Source: Bifidobacterium xylocopae
GTDB taxonomy: Bacteria > Actinomycetota > Actinomycetes > Actinomycetales > Bifidobacteriaceae
Direction: 5' to 3'
Length of the DNA: 64,000 bases
Assembly: GCF_003315615.1 (NCBI RefSeq)
Contig: NZ_PDCH01000009.1
Location: forward strand, 19,825 to 83,824
Below are positions 18,461-27,913 of the stretch, in pieces. Numbering within the stretch: position 1 is the stretch's first letter; each line of letters opens with the position of its first letter. A program made the position numbers and the translations under genes. A model generated the notes under the pieces. It searched no databases. It was not told where the DNA came from and saw nothing but the letters and a program-made list of their open reading frames with translations.

Positions 18461-18855
18461 TGGAGCTGCGGGGAATTGAACCCCGGTCCGGTGACCGCAC
18501 CCTCAGTCTTCTACGTGCGTAGTCTGCTGGCCGTGTGGCTATTTATCTGCCCCCGCCTGTGTCGCAGACAACCGGCGGCGGGCATAGTCACAGCAAAAGT
18601 CCCTGGGTCGCCCTGTGACGCAGCGACTCAAGCGAGTCCCCTAAATGACGTTCAACATCTCCCCGGAGACGAAGGAGAGTGAACGGAGCCGTAGCTCGCT
18701 GGTTAATCCTGGCTTAAAGCTCAGGCAGCGAGGGCGAACTCAGTGCGGTTAGATTTAGCACTTGATGTTTGCGGGAGGACATTTACGAGCGGACCCCCGC
18801 GTTCTCGGCACGCTTCCCTGCGACGAACAGGTCACCGTCGAAACCGATCAGCCCC
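18461..18855 (-). ncRNA. ssrA: tmRNA (transfer-messenger RNA)
   Basis: The 5' end GGGGCTGATCGGTTTCGACG and the 3' end with a T-loop (GGTTCAATTCC) and AGCTCCA acceptor strand form the alanine tRNA-like domain. GGGGCU pairs with AGCUCC. The internal reading frame (18759-18721) encodes the tag AKSNRTEFALAA followed by TGA, which is the tag known from bifidobacteria. tmRNA rescues stalled ribosomes with SmpB (smpB is not in the window). CCA does not directly follow the discriminator A in the DNA (ACAACCA is encoded), so CCA is probably added after processing. A -10-like GATAAT sits about 12 bases before the 5' end. Confidence 0.97.
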
Positions 18856-18934
18856 AATCTTCAATTATCAAACCGGCGTTGCCACCGGTTTTCACTATAT
18901 CCTACAATCCGGGCCCCGTGTTTATTCCCGCGAG

Positions 18935-18946
18935 CCCCCCCCCCCC
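18935..18946. repeat. C12 homopolymer between ssrA and dtd
   Basis: Twelve consecutive C bases lie between the divergent ssrA and dtd, about 80 bp upstream of the tmRNA 5' end and 140 bp before dtd. Its length may be unreliable. Confidence 0.9.
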
Positions 18947-19083
18947 GGCTCAGTGCGCCGATATGGTGCGACAGGTTGTCTTGGTTGGGCGTTTCTCCGG
19001 CATACGTGCCCGACTTCGATATATGCCCCCCTGCTGAAGATCTGCCCCCACAATGGCAGCGGTTCATCCTGTAAACTGTCTGC

Positions 19084-19569
19084 ATGAGGATCATCATGCA
19101 AAAAGTGTCCCATGCCGACGTGGACGTGGTCGACGATGGAACCGGCCGACCGGACCCGACCTTCGAACCCCGGACAATTGATGCCGGACTGGTGCTGCTG
19201 GTCGGCGTGGCTGATTCCGACGGGGATGCGCAAGTGGAGTATGCGGCCCGTAAGGTCGCGAACATGCGTATCTTCGAAGATGAGGCCGGCAAGATGAACC
19301 GGTCCGTCCTGGATGTGGGCGGACAGGTGGTTTCGATTTCCCAGTTCACGCTCCTTGCTGACATCAGGAAGGGCAATCGGCCCAGTTTTGCTGGTTCGGG
19401 AAATCCGGCGCATGCAAAGGCGGTATGGGATCGGTTCAATAAGGCTCTGGCAAGGCATGGGGTGAAGGTGAAGACGGGGCGGTTCAGGTCGCATATGCGG
19501 GTGAGCCTGACCAACGATGGTCCGGTCACAATCGCCCTTGACACCGACCAGCTGATGACTGCCAAGTAG
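19084..19569 (+). CDS. dtd: D-aminoacyl-tRNA deacylase
   Basis: The 161-residue protein hydrolyses D-amino acids (and mischarged glycine) from tRNA, a translation quality-control step. The family signatures are present: SISQFTLLADIRKGNRPSF (SQ.T motif, residues about 96-114) and TNDGPVTIALDT (the Gly-Pro motif, here DGP, residues about 141-152). MRIIMQKVSHADV is the normal N-terminus. About 10 extra residues (DDGTGRPDPTFEPR) lengthen an early loop. It is divergent from ssrA and convergent with ftsQ. Confidence 0.95.
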   Translation: MRIIMQKVSHADVDVVDDGTGRPDPTFEPRTIDAGLVLLVGVADSDGDAQVEYAARKVANMRIFEDEAGKMNRSVLDVGGQVVSISQFTLLADIRKGNRPSFAGSGNPAHAKAVWDRFNKALARHGVKVKTGRFRSHMRVSLTNDGPVTIALDTDQLMTAK

Positions 19570-19594
19570 CCGATAGGGCCTGCCGCCCGGTGCA

Positions 19595-19626
19595 GGCAGT
19601 GGGCGCGATGAGCCCTCTGACTGCCC
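19595..19626. terminator. Possible convergent terminator between dtd and ftsQ
   Basis: GGCAGT (19595-19600) and ACTGCC (19619-19624), with an inner GGGC/GCCC pairing, form a bulged hairpin between the convergent gene ends. GCCTGC/GCAGGC (19578-19597) is an overlapping alternative. Confidence 0.45.
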
Positions 19627-19627
19627 C

Positions 19628-20899
19628 CTATTTGATGATGGGTCGCAAAGGCGCGGACACATCGACCTGATGCTTGTCACCGATTTTTGTTGGGTCGTTG
19701 ACGATTTTGTCCACGACCGCCATTTTGAGTTTCAGGTCGGATGCGTCCCCCCAGACTATGATGCGTTGGCCGCCATCGAGTTCGGTGGTGACGGAGTCCT
19801 GCGTCTTGGCGGAGACCTTGGTCACCGCCCGGCGCATGGGTTCAGGCAATGCCGCAAGGATCTTCAAGGCTTGCTTGACCGCCTGATCCGAGATGCCCTG
19901 TTCAAGGGTGCTCACTTCGATCTGCGGTATGCCTTTGGAGGAGGCCCCGACCGCATTGAGTATGCGTCCGTCGCGATCCACTGCGGTGATTTTGCCGCTC
20001 GCGGCTTTCAGGACCGCAGCCGGTTCCTGGGCTTTGAAATCCACATCCATGCCATGCGGGAAGCGTTTGGAAGCTTTGGCGGAGGTTACGCCCGGCAGGG
20101 CGCTGATCGAGGATTCGATGCCGCCAGTGGAGATGAGGACGAGCGATCGGCCGTCTTCCTTGCGCACGATGTCGGCGATCTCCTGGTTCGAGACCCACTG
20201 GTTGCCGCCGGTGACGTGGATGCGCCCGGCCTGCAGGACCAAGGCGGGCGAGAAGCACAGGAGCCAGGTGAGTCCGACGACGAGGGCCAGGCTAAGCAGG
20301 CCGATGCCCCAGCGGATCAGGCGGACACGCAGACTGGCCCGTTTCCGTTCCTGAAGGCGGGCTTTGAAGTCCACCACCTTGGGTTTGACGAAGACACCCG
20401 GTCCCTGCCCATGGCCTGCCATGGTTCGCAGGATGGCATCATCGGACTTGAGTGAGCGGGCATCGACGAAGTCGCCTGAACCCGACCTGCTGCGGCCGCT
20501 GGTGCGCCTGGAACGGTGGGACAGTGCCATTTGGCTACTGCCGGTGGTGGAGCCGACGACAGCGCGAGGTTGGCGGCTGCGGCGGGCCAGACCCTTGCCG
20601 GTCGTCCTGCCGCCGATTTTTCCTGCCTTGCCTGAGGATATGCCGGTGTTTCTGCCTGTGGCCGTGCTGCTCTTCTTGCGCACCGCCTTCTTCCCGGTGC
20701 CCGTTCCGGTACCGGCACTTGCCCCTGCCTGGTTGCCGAGGACCCGGCGGCGACGCTCTTTGGACTGCCGCTGATGAGTGCGGGCGGCCTCCCCCGGGGT
20801 CTTGCGGCCATGGGTTGTGTTGTTCTGGGAGCGCCGGGCGCGGCCTTGTTCGTCACCTTCGCCCGGTGGGGAGCCTGAACTGGCGATCCGTCGGCTCAT
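19628..20899 (-). CDS. ftsQ: Cell division protein FtsQ
   Basis: A 423-residue single-pass membrane protein of the divisome. Residues 1 to about 190 are a basic, Ser/Gly/Lys/Arg-rich cytoplasmic tail, unusually long. A transmembrane segment follows (IRWGIGLLSLALVVGLTWLL), then a POTRA domain (LQAGRIHVTGGNQWVSNQEI, DGRSLVLISTGGI) and the FtsQ beta domain (DRDGRILNAVG). FtsQ links FtsB/FtsL to the septal synthase. It is the last gene of the dcw operon, and its ATG overlaps the murC stop by 4 nt (20896-20899). No ftsA or ftsZ follows. Confidence 0.93.
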   Translation of the reverse strand: MSRRIASSGSPPGEGDEQGRARRSQNNTTHGRKTPGEAARTHQRQSKERRRRVLGNQAGASAGTGTGTGKKAVRKKSSTATGRNTGISSGKAGKIGGRTTGKGLARRSRQPRAVVGSTTGSSQMALSHRSRRTSGRSRSGSGDFVDARSLKSDDAILRTMAGHGQGPGVFVKPKVVDFKARLQERKRASLRVRLIRWGIGLLSLALVVGLTWLLCFSPALVLQAGRIHVTGGNQWVSNQEIADIVRKEDGRSLVLISTGGIESSISALPGVTSAKASKRFPHGMDVDFKAQEPAAVLKAASGKITAVDRDGRILNAVGASSKGIPQIEVSTLEQGISDQAVKQALKILAALPEPMRRAVTKVSAKTQDSVTTELDGGQRIIVWGDASDLKLKMAVVDKIVNDPTKIGDKHQVDVSAPLRPIIK

Positions 20900-22536
20900 G
20901 CCCGGCTGACCCCGCCACCGGCCGTTCCTGTGGCCAGTTCCCGCAGGATGACCGGCCCCATGCGCGTCACGTCGCCGGCACCGACAGTCAGGATCACATC
21001 GCCCGACTGGGCCCGGTCGACCAGCTTGCGGGCCGCGGTTTCCATGTCCGGCACGGCCTCAATTCGAGCGCCGGCCTGCGCGTCCGAGGCCTCGACGATG
21101 GTGGCCGGCCCAATCCCCGGGTAGTCCTCCTGGCGTTCGCGGGCCGGATAGATGCCGGTGACCACCACGTCGTCGGCCGCAGCCAAGGCCCAGGCGAATT
21201 GTCCAGCGAAGAACTTGGTGCGCGAGTACAGGTGGGGCTGGAAGAGCACATGCAGGCCCGCGTCCGGGTAGCGACGGCGGGCCGCGGCCAACAGAGCAGT
21301 GATTTCCGTGGGATGGTGGGCGTAGTCGTCCACCACCGTGACGCCCCGCTCTTTGCCCTTGAGGTCGAAGCGACGGGTGGCTCCCAGGAAGGATCCGGCC
21401 GCACTGGCGGCCTCGGCCGGTTCCATACCCAGCAGGACAGCTGCGATGATGGCGGCACTGGCATTGCGGGCGTTGTGCAGGCCGGGGACCTCCAGTTCAA
21501 CCGGCAGGCTCAAGGGAATCGCACTCACGCGATCCGCATCCCCGCCTGCCTGTACATGCGCCTGGGCGACCAGCTCTGCCGGTAGGTCCAGGGTGAAGCG
21601 CTCAGTCCCGGAGCCGGCGCTCTCGGACTCGGATTCGATCCGGACAACCTGGGCCCAGGAGTCCCAGCCGGCCCGGTCAATGGTGTCCTCGCCTGCGGTG
21701 GTGTATACCACAACTCGGGCAGGGCAGTCACCACGGAGCCTGGCCAGGAGGGCTCGGGCGCCCTCGTCGTCACCGCAGACCACGACCCATCCGCCGGCGT
21801 GGCGGGCATGCTCGGCGAAGGCGGCACGGAAGGCGCCGGCACTGCCATAGTGATCCAGGTGGTCGGCCTCCACGTTGGTGATCAGCGCTATCCGGGGCCT
21901 GTACTTTTCGAAGGAGCCGTCCGACTCGTCCGCCTCGGCGACCAGGACTTTGCCTGAGCCCAGGTGTCCGCCATCCCGCGCACCCTCGGGGGTCTGGATG
22001 GAGCCGCCCACAGCGAAGGAGGGATCAGCCAGAGGCCCACGTCCGGCGGTGGAGAGGATGTGGGACAGCATGGCGCTGGTGGTGGTCTTGCCGTGGGCAC
22101 CAGCCACCGTGACACCGATGCGTGAGGCCAGGAGGAGGGCAAGGATGTCCGAGCGGTGGGCCAGGAGGGAGCCCTGGGCGCGGGCGGCTCCGATCTCGGG
22201 GTTGTCGGGCTTGATGGCGGACGACCACACGACGGTCCGCGCACCCTTGACGTTCTCTGCGGCCTGCCCGATCGCGACGGGGATGCCGGCGGCCTCCAGC
22301 TCGTGGGTCTTGGCCGAGGCCTGCCGGTCGGATCCGGTCACATCCACACCCGCCTGTTTGAGCATCAGGGCCAGGACGCTCATGCCCGCACCGCCCACAC
22401 CGATGAAATGGGTCCGACCCAGACTGGACAGGGGTCTGCCGCCAGGGCCGAACGCCTGGGCTGTGGGATCGAGCGGCGCGGGGCTGGTGGACTGTTGGGA
22501 CAAAGCGCATCTCCTCATCATCATGACTTCATCCAT
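20896..22536 (-). CDS. murC: UDP-N-acetylmuramate--L-alanine ligase
   Basis: The 546-residue ligase adds L-Ala to UDP-MurNAc, the first step of the peptidoglycan stem peptide. Visible are the N-terminal Rossmann motif HFIGVGGAGMSVLALML, the ATP-binding GAHGKTTTSAM, ADESDGSFEKYRP, NVEADHLDHYG and DDYAHHPTEI. Start is uncertain: ATG 22536 opens the longest frame, but TTG 22503 has AGGAG 7 bases upstream and would give a 535-residue protein. A 40-residue leader precedes the Rossmann fold in the longer version. It overlaps ftsQ by 4 nt. Confidence 0.95.
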   Translation of the reverse strand: MDEVMMMRRCALSQQSTSPAPLDPTAQAFGPGGRPLSSLGRTHFIGVGGAGMSVLALMLKQAGVDVTGSDRQASAKTHELEAAGIPVAIGQAAENVKGARTVVWSSAIKPDNPEIGAARAQGSLLAHRSDILALLLASRIGVTVAGAHGKTTTSAMLSHILSTAGRGPLADPSFAVGGSIQTPEGARDGGHLGSGKVLVAEADESDGSFEKYRPRIALITNVEADHLDHYGSAGAFRAAFAEHARHAGGWVVVCGDDEGARALLARLRGDCPARVVVYTTAGEDTIDRAGWDSWAQVVRIESESESAGSGTERFTLDLPAELVAQAHVQAGGDADRVSAIPLSLPVELEVPGLHNARNASAAIIAAVLLGMEPAEAASAAGSFLGATRRFDLKGKERGVTVVDDYAHHPTEITALLAAARRRYPDAGLHVLFQPHLYSRTKFFAGQFAWALAAADDVVVTGIYPARERQEDYPGIGPATIVEASDAQAGARIEAVPDMETAARKLVDRAQSGDVILTVGAGDVTRMGPVILRELATGTAGGGVSRA

Positions 22537-22648
22537 TATGCACGCCTGCCCGGTTTTTCGTCAGCCCTTCCCTGGCCTTCCGCCAGGAACGCACACAAGC
22601 GACGCGCCCGGCTCCCGGCACTGCCGAGGCTTCCTGGACTTCGAACCT

Positions 22649-23833
22649 TCAGTCGCGAGCGTCAGACAGTTCCAGGACACGGCTGGCCATGGTCTGCGCC
22701 GCATCGCGGATGCCATAGGACCAGGAGGCCCTTCCCATGGCGGCCAACCGGTCGCGGTCGGCTATGAGGGCGGGGACCTGGGCGGACACCCACTCCTCCG
22801 TCAGTTCGCTGTCGGCAATCATGATGCCCCCACCGGTCTGGACGACCGGCTGGGCGTTGAAGCGCTGCTCCCCGTTGCCGATAGGCAGGGGGACGTAGAC
22901 GGCCGGCAGGCCCAAGGCCGTCAGTTCGCTGACCGTGCCGGCGCCGGAACGGCAGATGACCAGGTCGGCGCAGGCGAAGGCCAGATCGATGCGCTCCAGG
23001 TAGGCAGCAATATGGTAGTCGCCCTGACCGGCATGGGCCTGGTCCAGGTCGTTGACCGCTTCCTGACCTACTAGGCGGGTGACCACTTCCTGCACGTCGT
23101 CGGACTTGCCCTTGCCTGTCAGATGCACCACCTGGGCCACATCCAGCAGGACCTCGGCAGACCTGGCTACGGCCTTGTTGAGGCTTGCCGCCCCCAGGGA
23201 GCCGCCGGTGACCACCAGTACCGGACGGTCGGGGTCCAGACCAAGCTGTTCCGCGGCCTGTCGGCGGGTCCGGTCGCGGGACCGCACCTGCTGCGCGCAC
23301 AGGTCGGCGATGGCGGGACGTAGGGGCAGACCCACCCGCTCAACCCGGGCGCCGTGCCGGGGTTTGAGGCCGGTGTTCTCGTAGGCGGTGCCGATGTAGT
23401 CGGCCCAACGGGCGCCCAGTTTGTTCGCCATGCCTGCCCTGGCGTTCTGCTCGTGCAGGGCCAGGGGCAGCCCCAACCGACGGGCTGCCCGGTAGGCTGG
23501 GGCTGACGCGTAGCCGCCGAAACCGACGACTACGTCGGCCTGTCTGGCTTGGAGAATCTCCTTGGTATGGGCCACCTGCCGCCGCCAGCGGCTTGGGAAG
23601 CGCAGGGCCTGGGCGTTGGGCCTACGGGGAAAGGGAAGCTTGTCGATTGTGTCCAGCGCCAGGCCGGCCTGGGGCACCAGTCGGTCCTCCAAGCCCACGG
23701 CAGTGCCGATGACCGACACCCGCGCACAGGGACGCTGCGCCTTGATGGCGGCGGCGACCGCGAGCAGGGGGTTCACATGCCCTGCTGTACCGCCCCCGGC
23801 CAGTACCACATGGACCGCTGCCTTCACACTCAT
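22649..23833 (-). CDS. murG: UDP-N-acetylglucosamine--N-acetylmuramyl-(pentapeptide) pyrophosphoryl-undecaprenol GlcNAc transferase
   Basis: The 394-residue GT28 enzyme makes lipid II from lipid I at the inner face of the membrane. The family motifs are clear: [19 protein letters not shown] at the N-terminus, [28 protein letters not shown], and the C-terminal [25 protein letters not shown]. The start at 23833 is preferred to 23869 because GAGGAG directly precedes it and the longer version adds an unsupported 12-residue tail. It lies 81 bp after ftsW and 112 bp before murC. Confidence 0.96.
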   Translation of the reverse strand: MSVKAAVHVVLAGGGTAGHVNPLLAVAAAIKAQRPCARVSVIGTAVGLEDRLVPQAGLALDTIDKLPFPRRPNAQALRFPSRWRRQVAHTKEILQARQADVVVGFGGYASAPAYRAARRLGLPLALHEQNARAGMANKLGARWADYIGTAYENTGLKPRHGARVERVGLPLRPAIADLCAQQVRSRDRTRRQAAEQLGLDPDRPVLVVTGGSLGAASLNKAVARSAEVLLDVAQVVHLTGKGKSDDVQEVVTRLVGQEAVNDLDQAHAGQGDYHIAAYLERIDLAFACADLVICRSGAGTVSELTALGLPAVYVPLPIGNGEQRFNAQPVVQTGGGIMIADSELTEEWVSAQVPALIADRDRLAAMGRASWSYGIRDAAQTMASRVLELSDARD

Positions 23834-23914
23834 GACGCTCCTCAAGATCAGGTTTCCAGCTCCGAGCATAGCCCGACGGCTGACGAACGAAGCAGGCGAA
23901 GGAACGGACCGCGG

Positions 23915-25339
23915 TCAGATGTGTGCCGAGGCGGCCTTGATGTCGGGGTGGGTCCGCATCATCGGCACCGCTACCCCAGCGGCCGCCAGACACAGGACGA
24001 GGGCCGTACCGCCAGCGGATACGAACGGCAGAGGAAGGCCCATGACCGGCAGAAGACCCAGGACCACACAGATGTTGATGAGGGCCTGGCCGACGATCCA
24101 GGATGCCAGGCAGACCAAGACCATGCGGGCGTAGCTGTCGGGCGTGGTCAGCGCAACGCGCAGCATGCACCAGCCCACCACCACGAAGGCCAGGATGACC
24201 AGGACGGCGCCGATGAAGCCCATCTCCTCGCCGATCACCGCGAAGATGAAATCGTTGTGGGCCTCGGGTAGGTAGTTCCATTTCTCACGCGAGTTGCCCA
24301 GCCCAACGCCGGTCAGGCCACCGGAGGCCATGGCGTACAGGCCGTGGACCGATTGGTAGCATACGCCCTGCAGGTCGTCGGACGAGCACTTGCCGTAGGC
24401 TGCCATGATGCGCTGCATGCGGTTGCCATGGCCCAGGACGAAGAAGCCGATGATGCCCGCCAGTCCGGCCACAGCGGCGCTCAGGAACCATTTGAGTGGG
24501 AATCCGGAAAGGAAAAAGGCGACCAGACCGATGATGACGACGATCATGGCGGTGCCCAGGTCCTTGCCCATCATGATCAGGATGAAGGATACTGCGAAGC
24601 CTGCGGCTGGCTTCCGGTAGGCTTTGAGACCCTCTCCCTGCCGGCTGTGCTCACCCGCGTCCAGCAGGGAGCCGGGCATCCAGACGCATAGGGCAAGCTT
24701 GAGGACCTCGGCCGGCTGCAGGGAGAAGCCGCCGATGAAAATCCAGCCTGCATTGCCGCCTGCGGCGCGTCCCAAGGGGGTGAAGGTGAGCAGCTGAAGG
24801 AAAAGTCCGAAGCCCAGAATGCCGAAGCTGATGGAACGGTACTTGTCGGCTGGCAGGCGCAAGGCGACAGCAGCGACAGCAAAACCGCCCATGCAGAAGC
24901 CGGTCTGTCGGATGGCCTGGGTCCAGGGCGACTGCCCCTGGGCCACCATATCGACGGCCGAGCTTGAGAAAACCATCATCAGGCCGAAGACGGCCAGGGC
25001 GACGACCGCTGTGATGAAGCCGTAGTAACACCACAGTGGGTTGAGCAGGGCCCTGATGCCCTGGTAGGAGACCGCTGGGCGGGCGGGGGTCTGGGAGGCC
25101 TTTGACGATCTGGATGCCGTGGATCGTTGGGATGCCTTGGCCTTAGCTGCCCTGGATGGTTCAGCCGTCTTGGTCACCCTGGGCACATGGTCCGAGGATG
25201 CTGCGGATCTGCCGTGCCGACGGACCGGCTCGCCCTCCCGGCGCGTCTTGCCCTGGCCCTGAACCCTACCGCGGTCCTGGGCGGTGACGGTGGGGCGTTT
25301 CAAGTGCCCTGCCCACAGGTCAGACAGCCGCATGGCCAT
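23915..25339 (-). CDS. ftsW: Septal peptidoglycan polymerase FtsW (SEDS family)
   Basis: A 474-residue polytopic membrane protein with about 10 transmembrane segments. The first 95 residues form a basic, Ser/Ala-rich cytoplasmic tail. SEDS landmarks include [36 protein letters not shown] [33 protein letters not shown] (quoted in part) and [19 protein letters not shown] near the C-terminus. FtsW polymerises lipid II during division with FtsI (same operon). Its start overlaps the murD end by 20 nt. Confidence 0.95.
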   Translation of the reverse strand: MAMRLSDLWAGHLKRPTVTAQDRGRVQGQGKTRREGEPVRRHGRSAASSDHVPRVTKTAEPSRAAKAKASQRSTASRSSKASQTPARPAVSYQGIRALLNPLWCYYGFITAVVALAVFGLMMVFSSSAVDMVAQGQSPWTQAIRQTGFCMGGFAVAAVALRLPADKYRSISFGILGFGLFLQLLTFTPLGRAAGGNAGWIFIGGFSLQPAEVLKLALCVWMPGSLLDAGEHSRQGEGLKAYRKPAAGFAVSFILIMMGKDLGTAMIVVIIGLVAFFLSGFPLKWFLSAAVAGLAGIIGFFVLGHGNRMQRIMAAYGKCSSDDLQGVCYQSVHGLYAMASGGLTGVGLGNSREKWNYLPEAHNDFIFAVIGEEMGFIGAVLVILAFVVVGWCMLRVALTTPDSYARMVLVCLASWIVGQALINICVVLGLLPVMGLPLPFVSAGGTALVLCLAAAGVAVPMMRTHPDIKAASAHI

Positions 25340-26750
25340 CCACCCATACGGCCGCCTGGCGGGCGAAGGCCTTACCTCGATCGGCGTAGGACCTGAACTG
25401 GTCCATTGAAGCGCAGGCCGGAGCCAGGAGGACCACCTGTCCGGGCTGGGCGTACTCCCCCGCAGCCCGCACGGCCCGTTCCATGACCGTATCCGCCGGC
25501 TTGGGCTCCACCCGGGTGACCGGCACCTGTGGGGCTTGGGAGGACAGTGCCTCCATGATGGGTTCGGGATCCTGGCCGATCACGACCACTGCGGCCAGGC
25601 AATCGGCCTGGGAGGCGACCAGCTCATCGAAACGGGTGCCTTTGGCCAGCCCCCCGGCGATCCAGATCACGGATCCGGGTCGGTAGCTGGACAGGGAAGC
25701 TCGTGCGGCATGCGCGTTGGTGGCCTTTGAATCATCCACGAATCGGATGGCATCCGATCCGGTCCCAAGCTGGGTCACGGTCTCGATCCGGTGGTCACCG
25801 GGCCGGAATGCGGCCATGGCCCCGACGGCGTCAGCCCGGTCAGCCCCGGCCCCCAAGGCAAGGGCGAAAGCGCAGAGGGCATCCGCCAACAGATGGGGGT
25901 AGACGCTGCCGTCCGGCTCGCTCAGTCCGGCCAGGTCGCTCAGGGGAGCTATGCGCTCCTCCTGCCCGACGGGACCGCCCGACACGCCACTCAGGTCGAT
26001 GATCCAACCGTCACGTACACCGATCTGACCGGGGGCGGGCCTTCCAAGGGTGAACCCAACCTTCAAACAGCCGGTGACGGGACGAGCTGCGTCGGCGATG
26101 GCCGATACCTGTCGATCGTCCGCGTTGTAGACCAGGGCCCGCTGGACGCCATGGTAGATCTTGGCTTTATCGGCGGCGTAGGCTTCGAAGCCCCCATGCC
26201 AGTCCAGGTGGTCGGCGGCCAGGTTGGTGATGGCCGCGCAAGCCAGGGACAGTGAATCGGTGAAGTGGAGCTGGAAGGAGCTCAACTCCACGCACAGCAC
26301 GTCGTGGGCCGGATCCAGAACGGCCTGTGAGACGGCCTTGCCGATGTTGCCGACGGCCGGCGCATCGAACCCGGATGCGGTCATCATGGCGGATGTCATC
26401 TGAGTGGTGGAGGTCTTGCCGTTGGTCCCGGTGATGCCAATCCAGGGTGCCGGCCGGCCTGTGCGGGCCGCGCGCGCACGCAGCGCCCAGGCCAGCTCAA
26501 CCTCGCTGACCACCGGTATGCCGGCCTGCCGGGCATGCAGGATGAAGGGTGTTCTGGGGTTGAAGACCGGAGAGGCCATGACCAGGTCCACCTGATTCCA
26601 GTCCACCTGATCGAAAGAGTGCAGGTCAGCGGCCGCCGAGTGCTCATCCACGCTCGTCACGCTCTTCGCATGCCCCTGGAGGGCTTGCACCGCACTGCGA
26701 CCGGAGACGCCCAACCCCGCCACCAGGACACGCTTACCGTTGACATCCAT
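25320..26750 (-). CDS. murD: UDP-N-acetylmuramoylalanine--D-glutamate ligase
   Basis: This 476-residue enzyme adds D-Glu to UDP-MurNAc-L-Ala. The N-terminal [17 protein letters not shown], the P-loop [35 protein letters not shown] and the [10 protein letters not shown] stretch of the C-terminal domain are all visible. Of several in-frame starts, ATG 26750 is chosen because AAGGAG lies 9 bases upstream and the protein begins [15 protein letters not shown] 26759 directly abuts the ribosome-binding site and is less likely. It overlaps ftsW. Confidence 0.95.
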   Translation of the reverse strand: MDVNGKRVLVAGLGVSGRSAVQALQGHAKSVTSVDEHSAAADLHSFDQVDWNQVDLVMASPVFNPRTPFILHARQAGIPVVSEVELAWALRARAARTGRPAPWIGITGTNGKTSTTQMTSAMMTASGFDAPAVGNIGKAVSQAVLDPAHDVLCVELSSFQLHFTDSLSLACAAITNLAADHLDWHGGFEAYAADKAKIYHGVQRALVYNADDRQVSAIADAARPVTGCLKVGFTLGRPAPGQIGVRDGWIIDLSGVSGGPVGQEERIAPLSDLAGLSEPDGSVYPHLLADALCAFALALGAGADRADAVGAMAAFRPGDHRIETVTQLGTGSDAIRFVDDSKATNAHAARASLSSYRPGSVIWIAGGLAKGTRFDELVASQADCLAAVVVIGQDPEPIMEALSSQAPQVPVTRVEPKPADTVMERAVRAAGEYAQPGQVVLLAPACASMDQFRSYADRGKAFARQAAVWVDGHAAV

Positions 26751-26809
26751 CTGACACATCTCCTTGCGTATAACTGGACTCGTCAATCACCCACTGCGCC
26801 TGGCGGGTC

Positions 26810-27913
26810 TTACAGCGGCAGGCCGGAACGGGCCAGCCAATCGGCGTAGAAGAGCACCAGGGCCATAAGGACGAAGATGAGCTCGATCAGCCAGAATCTG
26901 ACAACGACCTTGGATTCCTGCCAACCCAGGAGCTCGAAGTGGTGGTGGATGGGTGCCATTTTGAAGACCCGCCTGTGCGTCATCTTGAAGCAGCCCACCT
27001 GTATCACATCGGATGCGGTCTCCATAACGAACAGGCCACCCAGTATGACGGCCAACAGCTCGGTGTGGGTGGCTATCGACAGGGCGGAGAAGAGGCCGCC
27101 CAGGGCCAGCGAACCGGTGTCTCCCATGAATATGGAGGCCGGGTTGGTGTTGTACCACAGGAAACCGAAGCAGGCGACGGCCGCACAGCAGGCGATGATG
27201 GTCAGGTCCAGGGGGTCGGAGACCGCATAGGAGTGACCTGCATGATTGGCGCCCTTCAGGTGGTAGGACTCCCAGAAGGCTATCAGGGCATAGCCGGTGA
27301 AGGCGATCATGGACGAACCGGAGGCCAATCCATCCAGCCCATCCGTCAGGTTGAAGGCATTGCTCCAGGCGGTCATGAGCAGGTTGACCCATAGGACGAA
27401 GAGGATGATGGCCACGGATCGCCCGGCGAATTCGAATGATACGACAGGACGCTCCACGAAGGATACGCCGGCCTGGGCCGAGTGGAAGCCCGTCTTGGTG
27501 GGCAGCAGGAGGGCCAGGACCGCATAGACCGTCGCGAAGATGAACTGGCCGATGAATTTTGCTGAGACCGACAGGCCCAGGTTCTGCTTCTTGCGTACCT
27601 TGGCGAAGTCGTCCACGAAGCCGAGCAGACCCATCGAGAGCATGGCGAACAGGACCAGCATGGCGGACAGGGAAGGCATGTCGCCTCGTGAGATGTAACG
27701 GTAGAGGGCAGAGGCGCACCAGCCCAGCACAATCGCCAGGTTGATAATCAGTCCGCCCATGGTGGGCGTCCCGCGTTTGACCAGATGCGATTGGGGACCG
27801 TCCTGTCGGATGTACTGCCCATAGTGCCGTCTATGGAGCAGACGCACAAGTAACGGCGTGCCTACGAAGGTGACGACAAGGGAGACGACAATGCCTATGA
27901 TCAGGGAAATCAC
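26810..27913 (-). CDS. mraY: Phospho-N-acetylmuramoyl-pentapeptide transferase
   Basis: A 367-residue membrane enzyme that transfers phospho-MurNAc-pentapeptide to undecaprenyl phosphate to form lipid I. Ten hydrophobic segments are visible, with the family motifs GTPTMGG, LGFVDDFAKV, NAFNLTDGLDGLA, NPASIFMGDTGSLALGG and MAPIHHHFELLG. GTG 27913 is chosen as start: GGAGAG lies six bases upstream, it overlaps the murF stop as GTGA, and the sequence then begins ISLIIGIVVSLVVTF like other MraY proteins. The longer frame needs a TTG codon 30 bp inside murF. Confidence 0.96.
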   Translation of the reverse strand: MISLIIGIVVSLVVTFVGTPLLVRLLHRRHYGQYIRQDGPQSHLVKRGTPTMGGLIINLAIVLGWCASALYRYISRGDMPSLSAMLVLFAMLSMGLLGFVDDFAKVRKKQNLGLSVSAKFIGQFIFATVYAVLALLLPTKTGFHSAQAGVSFVERPVVSFEFAGRSVAIILFVLWVNLLMTAWSNAFNLTDGLDGLASGSSMIAFTGYALIAFWESYHLKGANHAGHSYAVSDPLDLTIIACCAAVACFGFLWYNTNPASIFMGDTGSLALGGLFSALSIATHTELLAVILGGLFVMETASDVIQVGCFKMTHRRVFKMAPIHHHFELLGWQESKVVVRFWLIELIFVLMALVLFYADWLARSGLPL

